Shown in pieces: positions 34,572 to 42,927 of a stretch of 64,000 nucleotides of DNA; the stretch's first letter is position 1; every line of letters starts with the position of its first letter. A program made the translations under genes and the position numbers. The stretch comes from Actinomadura madurae (GTDB lineage Bacteria; Actinomycetota; Actinomycetes; Streptosporangiales; Streptosporangiaceae): NCBI RefSeq assembly GCF_900115095.1, contig NZ_FOVH01000021.1:1-64000 (forward strand), given 5' to 3'. The notes beneath the pieces are model-generated. The model saw nothing but the letters and a program-made list of their open reading frames with translations. It made no database searches and was not told where the DNA came from.

Positions 34572-36539
34572 TTGAGCAACAGCCAAGAAACACTGTCGAA
34601 CCTTCTGCAGGAGACGCGCCGCTTCTCCCCGCCCGCTGAACTCGCCGCCGAGGCCAACGTGAAGGCCGAGGCCTACGAGCAGGCCGCTGAGGACCGCCTG
34701 GGGTTCTGGGCCGAGCAGGCCGACCGGCTCACCTGGACGAAGCGCTGGGACGACGTCCTGGACTGGAGCAACCCCCCGTTCGCCAAGTGGTTCGTGGGCG
34801 GTGAGCTGAACGTCGCCTACAACTGCGTCGACCGGCACGTCGAGGCCGGGCGGGGAGCGAAGGTCGCCTTTCACTGGGAGGGGGAACCGGGCGACTCCCG
34901 TACCCTCACCTACGCCGACCTGCAGACCGAAGTGAACAAGGCCGCGAACGCGCTGCTCGAACTGGGCGTCCGCAAGGGCGACCGGGTCGCGATCTACCTG
35001 CCGATGATCCCCGAGCTGCCGATCTCGATGCTGGCGTGCGCGCGCATCGGCGCGACCCACTCGGTCGTGTTCGGCGGTTTCTCGGCGGAGGCGCTCCGCA
35101 CCCGCATCGACGACGCGCAGGCCAAGGTCGTCATCACCGCCGACGGCGGGTTCCGGCGCGGCAAGCCGTCCGATCTGAAGGGGATCGTGGACGAGGCCGT
35201 CGCGCAGACGCCGACGATCGAGCACGTCCTGGTGGTGCGCCGCACCGGCGAGGCGGTGGCCGAGAACGACCGCGACCTGTGGTGGCACGACGTCGTCGAG
35301 CGGCAGAGCGACCAGCACACCGCGGAGCCGATGGACTCCGAGCACCCGCTGTACATCCTGTACACGTCCGGGACGACGGGTAAGCCGAAGGGCATCCTGC
35401 ACACCACCGGCGGCTACCTCACGCAGTGCGCGTACACGCACTGGGCGGTGTTCGACCTGAAGCCGGAGAAGGACGTCTACTGGTGCTCGGCCGACATCGG
35501 CTGGGTGACCGGACACTCCTACATCGTGTACGGGCCGCTGGCCAACGGTGCGACCAGCGTCATCTACGAGGGGACTCCCGACACCCCCAACAAGGGTCGC
35601 TGGTGGGACGTCATCCAGAAGTACAAGGTGTCCATCTTCTACACCGCGCCCACGGCGATCCGCACGTTCATGAAGTGGGGCGACGACATCCCTGCGCAGT
35701 ACGACCTGTCGTCGCTGCGCGTGCTGGGGTCGGTCGGCGAGCCGATCAACCCGGAGGCCTACGTCTGGTACCGCGACAAGATCGGCGGCGGCCGGACGCC
35801 GGTGGTCGACACCTGGTGGCAGACGGAGACCGGCGCGATCATGATCAGCCCGCTGCCGGGCGTGACGGCGGCCAAGCCGGGCGCGGCGATGCGCCCGCTG
35901 CCGGGGATCGCCGCGGACGTCGTCGACGACCAGGGCCGGTCGGTGCCGGACGGCGGCGGCGGCTTCATGGTGCTCAGGGAGCCGTGGCCGAGCATGCTCC
36001 GGACGATCTGGGGCGACGACGAGCGGTACGTCAAGACGTACTGGTCCCGCTTCGAGAACCTGTACTTCGCGGGTGACGGCGCGAAGAAGGACGCGGACGG
36101 CGACATGTGGCTGCTCGGCCGCGTCGACGACGTCATGCTGGTGTCCGGGCACAACATCTCCACGACGGAGGTGGAGTCGGCGCTGGTCTCGCACCCGAAG
36201 GTCGCCGAGTCGGCGGTCGTCGGCGCGACCGACCCGGTGACGGGGCAGGCCATCGTGGCGTTCGTGATCCCGCGCGGGGACGCCGGCGGCGAGGTGGAGG
36301 GCGAGGAGTTCCTGCGCGAGCTGCGCGACCACGTCTCCAAGACCCTCGGCCCGATCGCCAAGCCCCGGCAGATCATGATCGTTCCGGAGCTGCCGAAGAC
36401 CCGCTCCGGCAAGATCATGCGACGGCTGCTGCGGGACGTGGCGGAGAACCGCAGCATCGGCGACGTCACCACCCTGGCCGACAGCACGGTGATGGACCTG
36501 ATCTCCGAGAAGCTGCCCAGCGCCAAGTCCGAGGACTAG
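34572..36539 (+). CDS. acs: Acetyl-CoA synthetase
   Basis: A 655-residue AMP-forming acetate:CoA ligase. P-loop-like motif YTSGTTGKPKGI, the VDTWWQTETG adenylation motif, hinge LLGRVDDVMLVSGHNISTTEVE and the C-terminal catalytic Lys at about K614 in KTRSGKIMRR; that Lys is the usual site of inactivating acetylation, and no acetyltransferase is next to it. The start is TTG at 34572 with AAGGAG 6 bases upstream; this fits the family N-terminus better than upstream GTG/ATG codons. Acetate is activated here for the TCA cycle and lipid synthesis. Single gene with its own terminator. Confidence 0.96.
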   Translation: MSNSQETLSNLLQETRRFSPPAELAAEANVKAEAYEQAAEDRLGFWAEQADRLTWTKRWDDVLDWSNPPFAKWFVGGELNVAYNCVDRHVEAGRGAKVAFHWEGEPGDSRTLTYADLQTEVNKAANALLELGVRKGDRVAIYLPMIPELPISMLACARIGATHSVVFGGFSAEALRTRIDDAQAKVVITADGGFRRGKPSDLKGIVDEAVAQTPTIEHVLVVRRTGEAVAENDRDLWWHDVVERQSDQHTAEPMDSEHPLYILYTSGTTGKPKGILHTTGGYLTQCAYTHWAVFDLKPEKDVYWCSADIGWVTGHSYIVYGPLANGATSVIYEGTPDTPNKGRWWDVIQKYKVSIFYTAPTAIRTFMKWGDDIPAQYDLSSLRVLGSVGEPINPEAYVWYRDKIGGGRTPVVDTWWQTETGAIMISPLPGVTAAKPGAAMRPLPGIAADVVDDQGRSVPDGGGGFMVLREPWPSMLRTIWGDDERYVKTYWSRFENLYFAGDGAKKDADGDMWLLGRVDDVMLVSGHNISTTEVESALVSHPKVAESAVVGATDPVTGQAIVAFVIPRGDAGGEVEGEEFLRELRDHVSKTLGPIAKPRQIMIVPELPKTRSGKIMRRLLRDVAENRSIGDVTTLADSTVMDLISEKLPSAKSED

Positions 36540-36564
36540 CCACCAGGGGACCAGAGGAACCGAC

Positions 36565-36603
36565 GCGGCCCGCGCCCTGCCCACACCGGGGGGCGCGGGC
36601 CGC
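36565..36603 (+). terminator. Terminator of acs
   Basis: GCGGCCCGCGCC (36565-36576) pairs perfectly with GGCGCGGGCCGC (36592-36603) over 12 bp with a 15-base loop, 26 bases after the acs stop, followed by TTCTCT. Confidence 0.8.
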
Positions 36604-36605
36604 TT

Positions 36606-36671
36606 CTCTGCGCACACCCCGCACGGGCCCTGCGCACACCCCGCACGGTCTCTGCGCACCCTGCGCGGGTG
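36606..36671. repeat. 22-bp tandem repeat after acs
   Basis: CTCTGCGCACACCCCGCACG and CCCTGCGCACACCCCGCACG start at 36606 and 36628, with a third degraded copy from 36650 (CTCTGCGCACCCTGCGCGGG). Period 22 bases. It starts 3 bases beyond the acs terminator stem. Confidence 0.75.
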
Positions 36672-36711
36672 CGCTCCGCAGGTCCGGAAACCACCCACTG
36701 AGTCATCGCAG

Positions 36712-36790
36712 GTAAACTGGGCTTAGGTGCGCCGGGAAGCCTGGTCGGCAGGGGATTGTCCCGTTGCGTGCGGGACGTGACCCATGTCCG
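36712..36790 (+). promoter_or_regulatory. Structured nhaA leader, possible cation riboswitch
   Basis: The region before nhaA contains CTTAGGTGCGCCGGGAAGCC and CTGGTCGGCAGGGG, with a GCCG/CGGC helix (36731-36734 with 36746-36749), then a perfect hairpin GTCCCG-TTGCGTG-CGGGAC (36758-36776). The ribosome site GAGGA and the ATG follow about 30 bases later. This arrangement and the GCCGGGAAG...CTGGTCGGC core resemble the nhaA-associated leader RNAs (nhaA-I class) reported to sense lithium or sodium-like ions. I recall the consensus from memory and cannot verify it here, so the class is uncertain; a structured leader is well supported. Confidence 0.55.
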
Positions 36791-36816
36791 TCGTCCGCCG
36801 CTTCCGAGGATCCTTT

Positions 36817-38055
36817 ATGGCGCGCCCCACCGTGAAGCGCCGCGTTGCCGCAACGTGGCCGCTCCGTCCCACCGTCCGTTACAGCACGCAGGTCGCCAGT
36901 GCGCTCCGCACGGAGACGATCGGCGGCGTCGTGATGCTGCTCGCGGCCATCGCCGCGCTCGTATGGGCCAACACGCCGTGGGCCGGCGCCTACGAGGACC
37001 TCCGGACGTTCGAGATCAGCCCGCACTGGCTGCACATCGGGCACATGGACGTGCAGCACTGGGCGTCCAGCGGGCTCCTCGCGGTGTTCTTCTACATCGC
37101 CGGCCTCGAACTGCGCGAGGAGCTGACGTACGGCGAGCTGCGCCATCCGCGGGACGCCGCGCTGCCGGTGATCGCGGCGGGGGCCGGGGTGGTCGCGCCG
37201 GCACTGATCTTCCTGGCGGTGAGCGCGGGCGAGCCGGGCGCGCTCGGCGGGTGGGCGGTGCCGACGGCGACGGACATCGCGTTCGCGCTGGCCGTGCTCG
37301 CCGTGACGTTCACCTCGTGCCCGGCCCCGCTGCGCGCGTTCCTGCTGACGCTGGCCGTGGTGGACGATCTGATCGCCATCGCCGTCATCGCGCTCTTCTA
37401 CACCGACACCCTGCACTGGACGCCGCTGGCGCTCAGCGTGGCGCTGATAGGCGCGTACGGCCTCTTGCAGTACAAGGGCGTCCGCTCGCCGTGGGTGTAC
37501 GTGCCCATCGCCGTCCTGGCCTGGTACTGCCTTCAGCGCAGCGGGATCCACGCGACCGTCGCCGGCGTCGCGCTGGGGATGCTCACCAGCCCGAAAGAGA
37601 CGCCCGACGGGCGGCCGACCAACGCGGAACGCGCCGACCACGCGCTGCGGCCGTTCTCCGCGGGCGTCGCCGTTCCCATTTTCGCTTTCGTGTCGGCCGG
37701 TGTCGGGCTCGGCATGTCCGAACTGGGGGCGGTGTTCACCGATCGGGTGGCCCTCGGGGTGATCGCCGGACTGGTGATCGGTAAGTTCGTGGGCGTCTTC
37801 GGCGGCGCCTGGGCGGCCGTCCGGCTCGGCCTGGCGACGCTCGGCGAGGATCTGCACTGGCACGAGATCGCGGGGGTCGCGTTGCTCGCGGGGGTGGGTT
37901 TCACCGTTTCGCTGCTGATCGGCGGTTTGGCCTATACCGACCCGTCACAATTCGAGAGAGTGACGACTGCGGTCCTGATCGCGAGCGTTCTCGCCTCGGC
38001 GGCCGCCGCCGTCGTCTTCCGGAGAAGGGTGCGTCTGCGCGCGCGCCCGGGCTAA
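36817..38055 (+). CDS. nhaA: Na+/H+ antiporter NhaA
   Basis: A 412-residue membrane antiporter that exports Na+ or Li+ in exchange for protons. About 12 helices; the ion site is D183-D184 in LAVVDDLIAIAVIALFY, and ATDIAFALAVLAV is the conserved fourth helix. The unwound helix with TAYxG-like region and the GLELREELTYGELRHPRDA loop of the family are present. The ATG at 36817, with GAGGA upstream, is preferred to an ATG at 36784 that would lie in the structured leader. Followed by two genes in the same direction with gaps of 13 and 8 bases, so probably an operon. Confidence 0.94.
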   Translation: MARPTVKRRVAATWPLRPTVRYSTQVASALRTETIGGVVMLLAAIAALVWANTPWAGAYEDLRTFEISPHWLHIGHMDVQHWASSGLLAVFFYIAGLELREELTYGELRHPRDAALPVIAAGAGVVAPALIFLAVSAGEPGALGGWAVPTATDIAFALAVLAVTFTSCPAPLRAFLLTLAVVDDLIAIAVIALFYTDTLHWTPLALSVALIGAYGLLQYKGVRSPWVYVPIAVLAWYCLQRSGIHATVAGVALGMLTSPKETPDGRPTNAERADHALRPFSAGVAVPIFAFVSAGVGLGMSELGAVFTDRVALGVIAGLVIGKFVGVFGGAWAAVRLGLATLGEDLHWHEIAGVALLAGVGFTVSLLIGGLAYTDPSQFERVTTAVLIASVLASAAAAVVFRRRVRLRARPG

Positions 38056-38068
38056 GGAGAAATGCGAT

Positions 38069-38500
38069 ATGTCGGAGGCAACACCGGACGAGCGCGTCGA
38101 GGAGAAGTCCGTCGGCGAGCTGGTCGCGCTGGCGTCGAGCTCCATCTCCAACCTGGTCAGAGCGGAGATGGACCTGGCCAAGCTGGAGCTGAAGGCCGAC
38201 GCCAAGAAGGCGGCGATCGGCAGCGCGATGTTCAGCGCCGCCGGGGTGCTCGGCGGGCTGGTCGTCATCCTGCTGTCCATCGCCTTCGCCTACGGCCTGG
38301 TCGGGTTCGGCCTCTGGCACTGGGCCGCGTTCCTCATCGTCGCGGTCGTGTACGCGGCGCTGGCCGGGCTGTTGATCCTCTTCGGCAAGTGGCGGATCTC
38401 CAAGATCGAGGGTGCGAAGCGGACCCGGAAGACGCTGAAGGAGGACCTGGCCGCGCTGCGCAGCCGCGGCGACTCGGGTGCCCCCGAGCTGACGGCCTGA
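38069..38500 (+). CDS. Phage-holin-family (DUF1469) membrane protein
   Basis: A 143-residue protein. A charged, helical N-terminal stretch (SVGELVALASSSISNLVRAEMDLAKLELK) is followed by two membrane helices (about 48-75 and 80-103) and a basic tail. This is the Phage_holin_3_6/YqjE fold common in actinobacterial chromosomes; despite the name it is not a phage gene. A gene of this kind lies between nhaA/acs and the epoxide-hydrolase gene in the mycobacterial locus (Rv3669 position). Strong ribosome site AAGGAG. Confidence 0.8.
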   Translation: MSEATPDERVEEKSVGELVALASSSISNLVRAEMDLAKLELKADAKKAAIGSAMFSAAGVLGGLVVILLSIAFAYGLVGFGLWHWAAFLIVAVVYAALAGLLILFGKWRISKIEGAKRTRKTLKEDLAALRSRGDSGAPELTA

Positions 38501-38508
38501 CGGGCGCC

Positions 38509-39432
38509 ATGTCCGGGCACGACGCGTCGCTGATCGAGGTCGAGGGCCCGTGGACGCACCGGCAGATCAGCGCCGGCGGGACGCGTTTCCACGTCGCGGA
38601 GGCCGGTGAGGGACCGCTCGTCCTGCTGCTGCACGGCTTCCCCGAGTTCTGGTGGTCCTGGCACCACCAGCTGGTGTCGCTGCCGGCCGCGGGATACCGG
38701 GCGGTGGCCGTCGACCTGCGCGGCTACGGCGGCAGCGACAAGCCGCCGCGCGGGTACGACCTGGTCACCCTGGCCGGGGACGCCGCCGGGCTCGTCCGCG
38801 CGCTGGGGGAGGCGAACGCGATCGTCGCCGGGCACGACTGGGGCGGGCTGCTCGCCTGGACGATGGCCGTCTACCACCCGAAGATCGTCCAGCGGCTGGC
38901 GGTGGTGGGCGCCCCGCACCCGCTGCGGTTGCGGCAGGCCGTCGCCGGCGACCCGCGCGGGCAGGGATGGGCGGCGCGCCACACGTTCGGCTTCCAGTTG
39001 CCCATGTGGCCTGAACGGCGCCTGGTCCGCGACAACGCGGCGCTCGCCGGGAAGCTCCTGCACGACTGGTCCGGTCCAGGCTGGCCGGACGAACGCACAG
39101 AACAGCTCGTACGGAAGGCCGTGCAGATACCTGGGGCGGCCCACAGCGCGCTGGAGTACCACCGCTGGCTCGTCCGGTCGCAGGCCCGCCCGGACGGTAT
39201 CCGCTACGCGCACCGCATGCGAGCCCCTATCCAGGCACCCACGCTCCAGGTGCACGGCGCCCTGGACACGTGCATCCTCCCGTCCAGTGCACAAGGCTCC
39301 GGCCGTTACGTGACCGCTCCTTACCGCTGGACGCTCATAGAGGGCGCGGGCCACTTCCCCCATCAGGAACGCCCCGAAGAGTTCGACACGCAGCTTCTCG
39401 GCTGGCTCGCCGACCCGGGACCGGAAGGCTGA
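38509..39432 (+). CDS. Alpha/beta hydrolase, epoxide-hydrolase-like
   Basis: A 307-residue hydrolase. HGFPEFWWSW forms the oxyanion hole as in epoxide hydrolases; the nucleophile elbow is GHDWGG, with Asp as nucleophile, which fits epoxide hydrolases and dehalogenases rather than esterases; the catalytic His is in GAGHFPHQE. It is the counterpart of mycobacterial EphE (Rv3670), next to marP in that genome too. Natural substrate unknown. Likely cotranscribed with nhaA and the holin-like gene. Confidence 0.9.
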   Translation: MSGHDASLIEVEGPWTHRQISAGGTRFHVAEAGEGPLVLLLHGFPEFWWSWHHQLVSLPAAGYRAVAVDLRGYGGSDKPPRGYDLVTLAGDAAGLVRALGEANAIVAGHDWGGLLAWTMAVYHPKIVQRLAVVGAPHPLRLRQAVAGDPRGQGWAARHTFGFQLPMWPERRLVRDNAALAGKLLHDWSGPGWPDERTEQLVRKAVQIPGAAHSALEYHRWLVRSQARPDGIRYAHRMRAPIQAPTLQVHGALDTCILPSSAQGSGRYVTAPYRWTLIEGAGHFPHQERPEEFDTQLLGWLADPGPEG

Positions 39433-39454
39433 AACCCCCGCGTACCGTGGAGGC

Positions 39455-39907
39455 ATGCGGGATCGGGACGAGTCTGGACGCCCACGCAACGCACGGCCAC
39501 GCGACGCGTACGGACGTCCTCTGCCGCACGGCGCCAGCGGCATACCCACGATGCCGGAAGACCTCGACATGCCCCCAGGCGAAGCTCTGGCCGAGGCCCA
39601 ACGGCTTCTGGACGCCGATCGTCCGTTCCACGCCCACGAAGTACTGGAAGCGGTCTGGAAGGCCGCGCCGGAGCCCGAGCGTGAACTGTGGAGGGGTCTG
39701 GCACAGGTCGCCGTGGGGATAACCCACCTCCGCCGGGGAAACGCACGCGGCGGCGAAGCCCTGCTCCGCCGCGCCGCCGACCGGATCGTCCCGTACCAGG
39801 ACGCGCCACCGCACGGCATCGACGTCCGCGGAATCGTTCAGCGCGCCCGTGCCCTGGCCGAGGAGCCGCAGAACGGCCCCATCCCCCTCCGCCTCACAAA
39901 CCCCTAG
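39455..39907 (+). CDS. DUF309 domain protein
   Basis: A 150-residue protein whose C-terminal 110 residues are a DUF309 helical domain. The signature HAHEVLEAVWK followed by LWRGLAQ, AVGITHLRRGN and a Gly-Gly-Ala stretch is clear. The conserved His and Glu suggest a metal or small-ligand site, but the function is unknown. The first 40 residues are Arg/Asp/Pro rich and probably disordered. GGAGG lies 1 base before the ATG, unusually close. Its stop is followed at once by the repeats that run into the marP 3' end. Confidence 0.82.
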   Translation: MRDRDESGRPRNARPRDAYGRPLPHGASGIPTMPEDLDMPPGEALAEAQRLLDADRPFHAHEVLEAVWKAAPEPERELWRGLAQVAVGITHLRRGNARGGEALLRRAADRIVPYQDAPPHGIDVRGIVQRARALAEEPQNGPIPLRLTNP

Positions 39908-40006
39908 GCCGGAGCGGTCCCCTCGTCGGAGCAGCCCCCTGGCCGGAGCAGCCCCCTGGCCGGAGCAGCCCTCTATTCGGAGCAGCCCTAGTCGGAGCAG
40001 CTCTGC
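39907..40006. repeat. 16-17-bp repeats that include the marP 3' end
   Basis: Six units of the form GGCCGGAGCAGCCCCCT begin at 39907, 39924, 39941, 39958, 39975 and 39991, with a few changes. The last unit encodes the marP C-terminus Ser-Cys-Ser-Asp and its stop codon (39988-39990, minus strand). The array therefore looks like repeated copying of the end of marP into the space between the two convergent genes. Non-coding apart from that unit. Confidence 0.85.
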
Positions 40007-41184
40007 GTGGACACCGGCTTCGTGGCGTTCGCCCCCGCCCGCGCGTCGGACGCGACCTCCTCGGCGGTGAGCGCGTACCCGGTGGACTCGGTGTCGAGCG
40101 CCGCCGCGAAGATGACGCCGTAGACCCGGCCGTCCGTGGACAGCAGCGGCCCGCCGGAGTTGCCCGGCTCGACCTTGCCGCGGATCGCGTAGATCTCGCG
40201 GCTGACCTGGCCGGAGTGGTAGATGTCCGGGCCGCGCGCCGTCTGCCGGGCGCGGATGCGGGCCGCCCCCGGCGTGAACGGCTGGTTCTTCGGGAACCCG
40301 GCGATGATCGCGTCGTCCCGGACGCGGGCCTCCTTGGCGAACTGCAGCGCCGGCGCCCGCAGCCCCGGCACGTACAGGACGGCGATGTCGCGCTTCGGGT
40401 CGTACAGCACGACCCGCCCCCGGTTGGTGTCGCCGTTGATCGTCGCCACCACGGAGGAGCCGCGCGCCCCGGCGACGACGTGCGCGTTCGTCATGATGTG
40501 CTGCGGCGCGAACACGAACCCGGTGCCCTCGATGCGGCGCTGGCACTGCGGCGCCGTGCTGACCACCTTCACGATGCTGTCCTTGGCCGCGCGCAGTCCC
40601 CGCGTGTTCAGCACGGACTCGTCCGGCGGCGGGACCTGCACCACCGACTCGCCGCCGAGGCCGTTGAACACCTGCGGGAACTCGCTGCTCTTCACGAACC
40701 CCTGGAACGAGGTGAACCACGTCTGCGCCTGCGCCGGCATCACGTCGTCGATGCCGTTGATGATGGAGGAGCCCTTGACCTGCGTCCGGACGGGCTTGAA
40801 CTCGGAGTTGGCGACCAGGCTGCCGAAGAACCAGGCGACGATGAGCAGCGACAGCGCGCTGACGAACGTGCCGCCGACGGCGTCGGCGGTGCGGGCGTTC
40901 ATGCCGGTCACCCGGTTGCGCAGGACGGCGCCGAGCGACGAGGCGACGAGCTGCCCGAGGGTGGCGGCGAGGAAGGCGATCACGATGGCGAGCAGCGCCT
41001 GCTGGGCGGCTCCGTCCACCGCGGCCTCCGCGATCGGCGGCGCGATCAGCACCCCGATGACGCCGCCGCCGACGAAGCCGACGAAGCTCAGCAGGCTCAC
41101 GATGAAGCCCTGCCGGTAGCCCGAGACCCCGAACAGCACGACGAGCACGAGCAGGATGAGATCGAGTACGTGGTCGTGCAGCAC
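39988..41184 (-). CDS. marP: MarP-type membrane serine protease
   Basis: A 398-residue protein. Four membrane helices in the first 120 residues form a CvpA-like part (LDLILLVLVVLFGVSGYRQG). The periplasmic trypsin-like domain has the triad H235 (MTNAHVV), D266 (KRDIAV) and S343 (PGNSGGP). Cys214 (APQCQ) and Cys396 (SCSD) match the disulfide of M. tuberculosis MarP (C214-C395) that controls activity. MarP lets mycobacteria survive acid by processing the RipA hydrolase; a similar envelope role is inferred. The position beside an EphE-like gene and NUDIX is as in mycobacteria. Confidence 0.93.
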   Translation of the reverse strand: MLHDHVLDLILLVLVVLFGVSGYRQGFIVSLLSFVGFVGGGVIGVLIAPPIAEAAVDGAAQQALLAIVIAFLAATLGQLVASSLGAVLRNRVTGMNARTADAVGGTFVSALSLLIVAWFFGSLVANSEFKPVRTQVKGSSIINGIDDVMPAQAQTWFTSFQGFVKSSEFPQVFNGLGGESVVQVPPPDESVLNTRGLRAAKDSIVKVVSTAPQCQRRIEGTGFVFAPQHIMTNAHVVAGARGSSVVATINGDTNRGRVVLYDPKRDIAVLYVPGLRAPALQFAKEARVRDDAIIAGFPKNQPFTPGAARIRARQTARGPDIYHSGQVSREIYAIRGKVEPGNSGGPLLSTDGRVYGVIFAAALDTESTGYALTAEEVASDARAGANATKPVSTQSCSD

Positions 41185-41374
41185 GCGTTCACCGTATAGG
41201 TCCGCGCCGCCGCTTCACGTCCCCTCGATGTACCAGATTCGGGTGCGCGAGGTAGCCGCCGGGAGTGACGCGCGCGCGTGACCATCGCCGTACGCACCGC
41301 GAACGGCGCCCTGACCCGTGGCGAGCTCTCCGTGCGGACGCGGCGAAACGATTTTGTGGGAATGCACGAGGCCG

Positions 41375-42034
41375 TCAGCCGCGCGCGGCGAGGTCCACGA
41401 CCTCCTGCGGGAGGTCCTCGACCCGCGAGGTGTCCCAGGGGCGGTTCCAGCCGCCCGCGTCCAGGACCTGGGTCAGCAGCGCCGCCGTGAAACCCCAGAC
41501 GAGCATGTCCCGCACGTGGAACGCCGGCCCCACCCTGATCCCGGACGGGTGCCGCACCATCAGCCGGTTCCGCGGGTCGACCAGCTCGCCGAGCGGGACG
41601 CGCGCGACCGTCGCGACCTCTCCAGGATGGCCGGGCGCGATCTCCGACGGTTCGCGCCACCAGCCGGCGACGGGCGTGACCCGGTGCGCGCTGTGCGACA
41701 GGTACAGCTCGGGCAGCGAGCACAGGACGTCCACGCCGGACGGCTCGACGCCGGCCTCCTCCCACGCCTCGCGCAGCGCCGCCGCGACCGGCCCGTCGTC
41801 CTCGGGGTCGATGCGGCCGCCGGGGAACGCGGGCTGCCCGGCGTGGTTGTTCAGCGTGGCGGCGCGCTCGGTGAGCAGGACGTCCGGACCGTCCGCACCC
41901 TCGCCGAACAGGATCAGGACGGCGGCGTCGCGGGCGCCGGGCTCGGGCCGGAACATCGGCGGCACCGGCATCCTCGGCGCCTCGGCGAGGAACCGGTCGA
42001 GCCAGGCGGGGCGGCTGAGGGTGGTGTCGGTCAC
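41375..42034 (-). CDS. CoA pyrophosphatase NUDIX hydrolase
   Basis: A 219-residue NUDIX protein. The NUDIX box is GGRIDPEDDGPVAAALREAW continuing EEAGVE, preceded by LLTERAATLNNHAGQPAFPG, the UPF0035/CoA-pyrophosphatase signature. It would cleave CoA or its derivatives to phosphopantetheine and ADP. The start is GTG at 42034; the frame stays open upstream but the added part is not conserved in kind. 43 bases after nth on the same strand. Same place as Rv3672c in M. tuberculosis; the thioredoxin-like gene found between nth and NUDIX there (Rv3673c) is missing. Confidence 0.9.
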   Translation of the reverse strand: MTDTTLSRPAWLDRFLAEAPRMPVPPMFRPEPGARDAAVLILFGEGADGPDVLLTERAATLNNHAGQPAFPGGRIDPEDDGPVAAALREAWEEAGVEPSGVDVLCSLPELYLSHSAHRVTPVAGWWREPSEIAPGHPGEVATVARVPLGELVDPRNRLMVRHPSGIRVGPAFHVRDMLVWGFTAALLTQVLDAGGWNRPWDTSRVEDLPQEVVDLAARG

Positions 42035-42077
42035 GTCCGTCCCAACTCCGGGCGGCCCGCGTTCCTTCCCGGGCGGG

Positions 42078-42818
42078 TCACGAGAACGGTCCGGGCTTGA
42101 CGAGCTTGCGGGCGGTGTCCTCGTCCGTCGGGCCCTCGCCGAAGGCCGGGCACAGCCGCGCGAGCGGGCACGCGCCGCAGGCCGGACGGCGGGCATGGCA
42201 GATGCGGCGGCCGTGCCAGATGAGCCTGTGGGACAGCATCGTCCAGTCCTTGCGCGGGATGAGCTCGCCGACTTCCTGCTCGACCTTGACGGGATCGTCC
42301 TCGGTCGTCCAGGCGAACCGCCGGGCGAGGCGGCCGAAGTGGGTGTCGACGGTGATCCCGGGGACGTCGAAGGCGTTGCCGAGGACGACGTTGGCCGTCT
42401 TGCGCCCGACGCCCGGCAGCTTCACGAGGTCGTCGAGCCGCCCCGGGACCTCCCCGCCGAACCGGTCGCGGAGCGCGGCGGACAGGCCCATGACCGACTT
42501 GGTCTTGGCGCGGAAGAAGCCGGTGGGCTTCAGGATGGCCTCGACGTCCTCGGGGTCGGCGGCGGCGAGGTCCTCGGGTGTCGGGTACTTGGCGAAGAGC
42601 TCCGGCGTGGTCAGGTTGACCCGGACGTCGGTCGTCTGCGCGGACAGCACGGTCGCCACGAGGAGCTGGAACGGGGTCCCGAAGTTCAGCTCGCAGTGGG
42701 CGTCCGGGTAGGTCTCGGCCAGGATCCGGTTGATGCGGCGTGCGCGCCGCACCAGCCCCAGGCGTGTTTCGTCCTTCCACTTCCGAGCACGCGCCTTCGG
42801 GGACGCCTCCGTCGCCAT
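42078..42818 (-). CDS. nth: Endonuclease III
   Basis: A 246-residue base-excision repair glycosylase/AP lyase that removes oxidised pyrimidines. The helix-hairpin-helix with catalytic Lys is LPGVGRKTANVVLG, the catalytic Asp is in VDTHFGRLA, and the [4Fe-4S] cluster ligands are C-x6-C-x2-C-x5-C in CHARRPACGACPLARLC. ATG at 42818 chosen because upstream codons lack family character. Leads the nth-NUDIX pair. Divergent from the SDR gene at 42928 with 109 bases between. Confidence 0.95.
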   Translation of the reverse strand: MATEASPKARARKWKDETRLGLVRRARRINRILAETYPDAHCELNFGTPFQLLVATVLSAQTTDVRVNLTTPELFAKYPTPEDLAAADPEDVEAILKPTGFFRAKTKSVMGLSAALRDRFGGEVPGRLDDLVKLPGVGRKTANVVLGNAFDVPGITVDTHFGRLARRFAWTTEDDPVKVEQEVGELIPRKDWTMLSHRLIWHGRRICHARRPACGACPLARLCPAFGEGPTDEDTARKLVKPGPFS

Positions 42819-42927
42819 ACCGGTCAGCCTAGAGCCTCGCCCGCGTCGCCCGGCCGCGCGAAGCGTCCGGCAGGACATCCGATGATCCCAAAAAGACGCA
42901 TATGTTCTTTAATGGTAGGGTCGCCCC

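Noticed and set aside
36712..36790. Cobalamin riboswitch before nhaA
   Set aside because: GCCGGGAAGCC recalls part of it, but the leader is far too short and lacks the B12 box.
38069..38500. Prophage holin
   Set aside because: Belongs to the chromosomal DUF1469 group and is part of the conserved gene order; no other phage genes are near.
42892..42910. Strong TetR operator before the SDR gene
   Set aside because: AAAGA-N9-TCTTT is only 5 bp per arm, and the TetR gene is not divergent from it; too weak to call as a feature.
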